In this document: positions 60,557 through 64,000 of the stretch, piece after piece
Layout of the letters: the number at the start of each line of letters is the position of its first letter
Position numbering within the stretch: the stretch's first letter is position 1
Source of the DNA: a bacterium
GTDB lineage: Bacteria; Chloroflexota; Anaerolineae; Caldilineales; Caldilineaceae
Assembly: GCA_016124945.1 (NCBI GenBank)
Contig: WGMT01000004.1
Span: forward strand, 1 to 64,000
Direction of reading: 5' to 3'
Length of the DNA stretch: 64,000 bases
Program-made: the position numbers and the translations under genes
Notes under the pieces: generated by a model
The model's database searches: none
What the model saw: the letters and a program-made list of their open reading frames with translations, nothing else
Told to the model about the DNA's origin: nothing

Positions 60557-63500
60557 ACCCCATCAAGCTCTTCTCCATCATCTCCCTCCCCTTGCGCACA
60601 CTCTTGCGCGTCACCTGGCAGAGGTCGCTGAGATCGCACCAGCGGGCGCATTTGCCGCTTTGGCCGTCCATTTTGCTGGGGGCGTTGGGGAAGCGCCCGG
60701 CGCGGATGTGTTCGGCGGCGTCGTTGACGGCTTTGAGCGCACCGGCCAGGATTTCGTCGGCGTTGATTTTGGGGTTGTTGCGTTCGATCTTGCCGCTTTT
60801 CTCACGGCTTGGAATGTGCAGGTAGACGCTTTCGACAACTTTGACGTTGCCCAGAAGTTGTTCGGCAGCCAGGGTGTAGAGCGCAGTTTGGACGGAACGC
60901 CCCTCAACAATGTCGGTTTTGCTGTAAGTCGTGCTGCCACTTTTGTAGTCGACGATGCGCACAGAGCCATTGCCGTCGTGATCGATGCGGTCGATGACGC
61001 CGCGCAGCCGAAGGGAACGTCCTGTGGCGTCGGCGAGTGTCACCGCCGGGTGTTCGCCGCCGATGCCGAAGGCGAGTTCCTGGGCGAAGGGTTTGAAGCT
61101 GGAATCGTTCTCGTTTGGGTTACATTCCCAGCGCACCAGCGCCTCAAGTTGACGGCGGATTTCTTCCTGTTCCTGTTGCCAGAGCGGGCCAGGACGGAAG
61201 CTGTATCGGCGCGGCGCGTGAGCGAAGGCGTCGTCGCAGGTTGAGGCAAGCAGTGCAAGCGCCTGTTCTGCGGTCTCCGCGGACAGGTGAAGCCCGTCGG
61301 CGGTGAGGCGGCGGTGAAGCTGTTCGAGGATGGCGTGGAGCAGGGTGCCACGTTGACGCACGTCGAAGCCTTCCTCGGGGTCGGGCCGCGGTTCGAGCTT
61401 GAGCACCTGCTGCACGAAGAAGCCAAAAGGACAACTGCTGTAGCGATTGAGCCGCGACGCGCTCCAGACATGGTCGGCGCGGTAACGCTCAGCCAGGTGC
61501 GCGCGCAATTGTGCGTCCACGATGACGCCTTCAAAGCGCCCCGGTGTGCGCCAGCCGTTGCGGGTGACCTGCAAAGCGTGCGCCCGTTGCGCCAGTTGCC
61601 AGCCATCCCCCAACTCTGTGGGAATCTGCGCCGCGCCGTGCGTAGCCAGTGTGATGCTCAACTCGGCCAGGCCGGCGGCATCTTCGGGGTTCAACTGCTG
61701 GGAGACGGCGACTTTGTCCGGCTTTAAGCCTATGAAGCAGTCGAGGACGGCCTGCCAGTAGGGTGACGCGGGCCAGGGCGCGCCGCCATCGTCGAGCCAG
61801 GGACGCAGCAGCGTCAGCCGTCGGCCAACATTGCTCACCGTCTGCCACCAGAGCGAGGCGTCCTCACCAGCGAGGAAACGACGCAGCGGCAGCGCAGACG
61901 TATCCCGTTCCTGCGGCGCATAAAGGACATCCGCCGCGGGTGGCGTGGGGAATTCACCCTCGCTCAGGCCCAGCACAAAAAGGTAGGACGGCGTCAAGCC
62001 GCGTCCACTTTCCAACGTGTCAAAGCGGACGTGCGCCACGCCGGCATCAGGGAAGGTGGGCACGGCAGGGAGGATGTGCATCAAATCGGTGCGGAAGGCC
62101 GACCAATCCACGCTCTCTTCGGTGTCCACCAGATCCGTGGCTTCGACGATCTGGCGCAGGCTGTGAAGTAGACGGGCCAGCGCCGCCGTGTCCCGTTCGG
62201 CATGAGGACCGACCGTGCAGCGTTCCGCCATGGCCAGGGAAGGCGATGGTGGACCCGACTCGGCGGCATCTTCTCCTTCCTCCTCGACGACCAACCCCAA
62301 AATCGCCGACTGAATCCACAACACATAACCGGCATGCACGTCTCGTTCGGGCGGCGTCAGGTGATGGAAGAGTGCGTCCATGCCCTGGCGGATGGCGTCC
62401 AGCGTCTCTTCGGGCAGCGTTGCCACCAGGGGACGACCGCTGCGATCTTCGTCCTCGACGTCGGGTGAACCGTCCACGTCGGCGGGTTGTAGGGCGTACT
62501 GCCACTGCTCTATCCCTGCCACCACAGGACGCTCACGCGTGAGCCGATCCAGCAGGTCGATCTGCTCCGCGCTGAGCCACGGCGAGACGTCAAAATAGGG
62601 CGAACGTAGGCAGTCGAAGGTCTGCCGCCAGGGGAATTTAGGGCTGAGGCGCAGGACGTTGAGCAGCGCCGCCACCGCCGGATTGGTGCCCAGCATCGCT
62701 TCCACGGCTACGGGGACACCGTATTCTTCGGCCACAGTCTCAACCAGCCGCCGGTAGAGGCCGGGCTTGGGCGCAAGGATGGCGATCTCGTCGGCAGCCA
62801 CGCCGTCGAGGATGAGCTGCTTGGCCCGCCGCAGGGTGATGCGCACCTCTTCCTCGCGCGATGGCGCTTCGACGAGGACAAGATCGTCCGCCGTCGGCGC
62901 GGTGACGGGCGACTGCGCGAAGAGTGTCCTGTACAGATGGCCGATGCTGTCCTGGCGCGGGGATGCGGACAGGTGTTGCACGATGGGGTGGAGCGCGTTT
63001 TGCAGGCGGTCACGGGTCATGGACAGGCGGATCATGGCGAGGTCGCCCTGGCTGCGTTGGCCATCCCACAGCAGATAGACGTGGGTCTGCTCGAAACAGG
63101 GGACAAGCCCGGCCAGCAGCTTCAACTGCACCGGCGTAAATTGGTCGAACCCATAAACGAAGAGCGGACCGTCCTGGTTGAAGCAGGTCGGCTCCTGATC
63201 CAACACCTCAGCGGCGAGCCAGAGCAGACCGTCGGCGTCGGAGAGGTGGTTCGTCTGCAAGAACGATTGATAGCGGCTGTAGAGCAGGGCAAGCTGGCGA
63301 TCGCGGTCACTGCCGCTGCGGGCGGCCTCGGCCGTCACCGCTTCGGGGGTGATGCCCTGGCTCTTCATCTCGCGCAGCCAGCCGATGACTACGTCGGTAA
63401 AGCCAGGTTTGTGCCACACCTGCGCAAAGCTCGAAAGTTCCCCATTGTCTGCCATCTGCCGCAGCAGGTGATGGACCAGCCGACGGATGGCCGTGTCCTT

Positions 63501-63743
63501 GATCTCGTGGACGCGGTCCGCGTGCGCGGCGTTGAGCACCGCCCGCGCCAGCCCGTAGAACTGCAACGAGCGGACGTTGATGCTGTCGCCCAGATCACGG
63601 CGCAGGCGAGTGATGACCTGTCCACTGGGCAGGAGCAGGTGGACAGGTGCCAGCGCGTCGCCGTCCTTGCGGTGTGTGATTTCGGCGCGCAGGTGGGCCA
63701 GCGCACTGTTGTTGGTTGGGGCGAGATGCAGGGTGCAGGTCAT
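60555..63743 (-). CDS. addB: AddB-like ATP-dependent nuclease subunit B
   Basis: The start is set at 63743 (MTCTLHLAPTNNSALAHLRA); a TTG at 63764 is possible. The 1062-residue protein has a UvrD-like but degenerate helicase part: the Walker A position reads HLLLPSGQVITRLRR, so it is probably not an ATPase. Its C-terminal PD-(D/E)XK nuclease has IVDYKSGSTTYSK. Cysteines in YSSCPFGFF and in CARWCDLSDLC could form the 4Fe-4S cluster known in AddB. It is transcribed ahead of addA. The 257 bases to the window end show nothing I can support. Confidence 0.9.
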   Translation of the reverse strand: MTCTLHLAPTNNSALAHLRAEITHRKDGDALAPVHLLLPSGQVITRLRRDLGDSINVRSLQFYGLARAVLNAAHADRVHEIKDTAIRRLVHHLLRQMADNGELSSFAQVWHKPGFTDVVIGWLREMKSQGITPEAVTAEAARSGSDRDRQLALLYSRYQSFLQTNHLSDADGLLWLAAEVLDQEPTCFNQDGPLFVYGFDQFTPVQLKLLAGLVPCFEQTHVYLLWDGQRSQGDLAMIRLSMTRDRLQNALHPIVQHLSASPRQDSIGHLYRTLFAQSPVTAPTADDLVLVEAPSREEEVRITLRRAKQLILDGVAADEIAILAPKPGLYRRLVETVAEEYGVPVAVEAMLGTNPAVAALLNVLRLSPKFPWRQTFDCLRSPYFDVSPWLSAEQIDLLDRLTRERPVVAGIEQWQYALQPADVDGSPDVEDEDRSGRPLVATLPEETLDAIRQGMDALFHHLTPPERDVHAGYVLWIQSAILGLVVEEEGEDAAESGPPSPSLAMAERCTVGPHAERDTAALARLLHSLRQIVEATDLVDTEESVDWSAFRTDLMHILPAVPTFPDAGVAHVRFDTLESGRGLTPSYLFVLGLSEGEFPTPPAADVLYAPQERDTSALPLRRFLAGEDASLWWQTVSNVGRRLTLLRPWLDDGGAPWPASPYWQAVLDCFIGLKPDKVAVSQQLNPEDAAGLAELSITLATHGAAQIPTELGDGWQLAQRAHALQVTRNGWRTPGRFEGVIVDAQLRAHLAERYRADHVWSASRLNRYSSCPFGFFVQQVLKLEPRPDPEEGFDVRQRGTLLHAILEQLHRRLTADGLHLSAETAEQALALLASTCDDAFAHAPRRYSFRPGPLWQQEQEEIRRQLEALVRWECNPNENDSSFKPFAQELAFGIGGEHPAVTLADATGRSLRLRGVIDRIDHDGNGSVRIVDYKSGSTTYSKTDIVEGRSVQTALYTLAAEQLLGNVKVVESVYLHIPSREKSGKIERNNPKINADEILAGALKAVNDAAEHIRAGRFPNAPSKMDGQSGKCARWCDLSDLCQVTRKSVRKGREMMEKSLMG

Positions 63744-64000
63744 GGCAAGTTGGGTCAACTGCAAGGTGGGTGGGAGGCAGTCGGTGTGGGTGCAGTTGTG
63801 GTTCGGGCTGGATACATTGAAACGTTGGCAGCGTGAATAGACGTCTGTCTCAGTATAGAATTTTCTGGGTGGATAGGCAATTGCTTAAACGCTTGCCAAT
63901 GCCGCTGGTCACCGAGTAAGATATCTGTAGTGTTCCCTCTTTTGTCTTTCACACGCCCTGGCAGTGCCGTCTTCGTTGAAAAAATGTGAAAGTGATACTC

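Noticed and set aside
63755..63952. 65-codon minus-strand frame at the right edge (starting MKDKRGNTTDILLGDQ)
   Set aside because: No ribosome-binding site or family match, and it runs into the addB start region in another frame; not supported as a gene.
1..64000. tRNA, rRNA or other structural RNA genes
   Set aside because: I looked for tRNA T-arm patterns (GGTTCGA-type) and rRNA-like blocks and saw none convincing; covariance-model searches would be needed to exclude small RNAs.

Overview
The window most likely comes from a Chloroflexota bacterium of the Anaerolineae/Caldilinea type. The pointers are a moderately high-GC genome, a linker-rich PNPase, DUF5666 and DUF898 proteins, TPR-CHAT proteins, and secreted proteins ending in a short F/Y-LP-hydrophobic-x-R tail. 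This placement is inference from gene style; no rRNA or other phylogenetic marker beyond rpsO, pnp and grpE is present. I found no tRNA, rRNA, tmRNA or CRISPR array.

Layout. (1) 1-9940, minus strand: a surface-glycan or small-molecule decoration cluster that reads from a PqqD/RRE-like protein through two GT2 glycosyltransferases, an ABC exporter, a GT-sulfotransferase fusion, two more sulfotransferases, an FAD oxidoreductase, a third GT2 and an edge-truncated protein. A plausible promoter lies at 10002-10030. A 4'-phosphopantetheinyl transferase lies just upstream. (2) 11023-12887, plus: grpE and a CbpA-type dnaJ, closed by a strong bidirectional terminator. (3) 12979-21548, minus: an ECF sigma factor, zinc-finger anti-sigma-like protein, TPR-CHAT protease and subtilisin in one direction, followed by two secreted proteins (a CBM-like protein and a six-repeat DUF5666 protein). 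(4) 21993-38423: housekeeping and metabolic genes. These include DUF898, a selenocysteine-containing selD that must be read through an in-frame UGA, Hsp20, an AI-2E transporter/HAD fusion, lepB, rpsO-pnp, recD2, a TIM-barrel isomerase, and a glycosyltransferase with its TetR regulator. (5) 38530-56999: a type 1 BREX phage-defence island. (6) 56882-63743, minus: addA and addB, a RecBCD-like helicase-nuclease.

The BREX island is the most unusual part. The core order brxA-brxB-brxC-pglX-pglZ-brxL is intact, but a REP-associated tyrosine transposase (RAYT) gene sits between brxC and pglX. REP-like palindromes that appear to belong to it are spread through the island. Several lie inside the pglX reading frame and are kept open: the TAG found at the edge of intergenic copies reads TAC in the tandem coding copies. 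BrxL ends in a MIT_C-like domain where a Lon protease domain would be expected. Between pglX and pglZ is a 2.6-kb cassette (PD-(D/E)XK nuclease, overlapping partner, truncated HigA-like antitoxin, HhH-type protein). It is bounded by inverted copies of a compound palindrome and by 21-bp direct repeats, and looks like a separately mobile defence module.

The other candidate system is the ECF sigma / anti-sigma / TPR-CHAT / subtilisin operon, whose arrangement suggests a protease-gated transcriptional response. Starts were moved downstream from the longest reading frame wherever a Shine-Dalgarno sequence, ATGA overlap or family start supported it.
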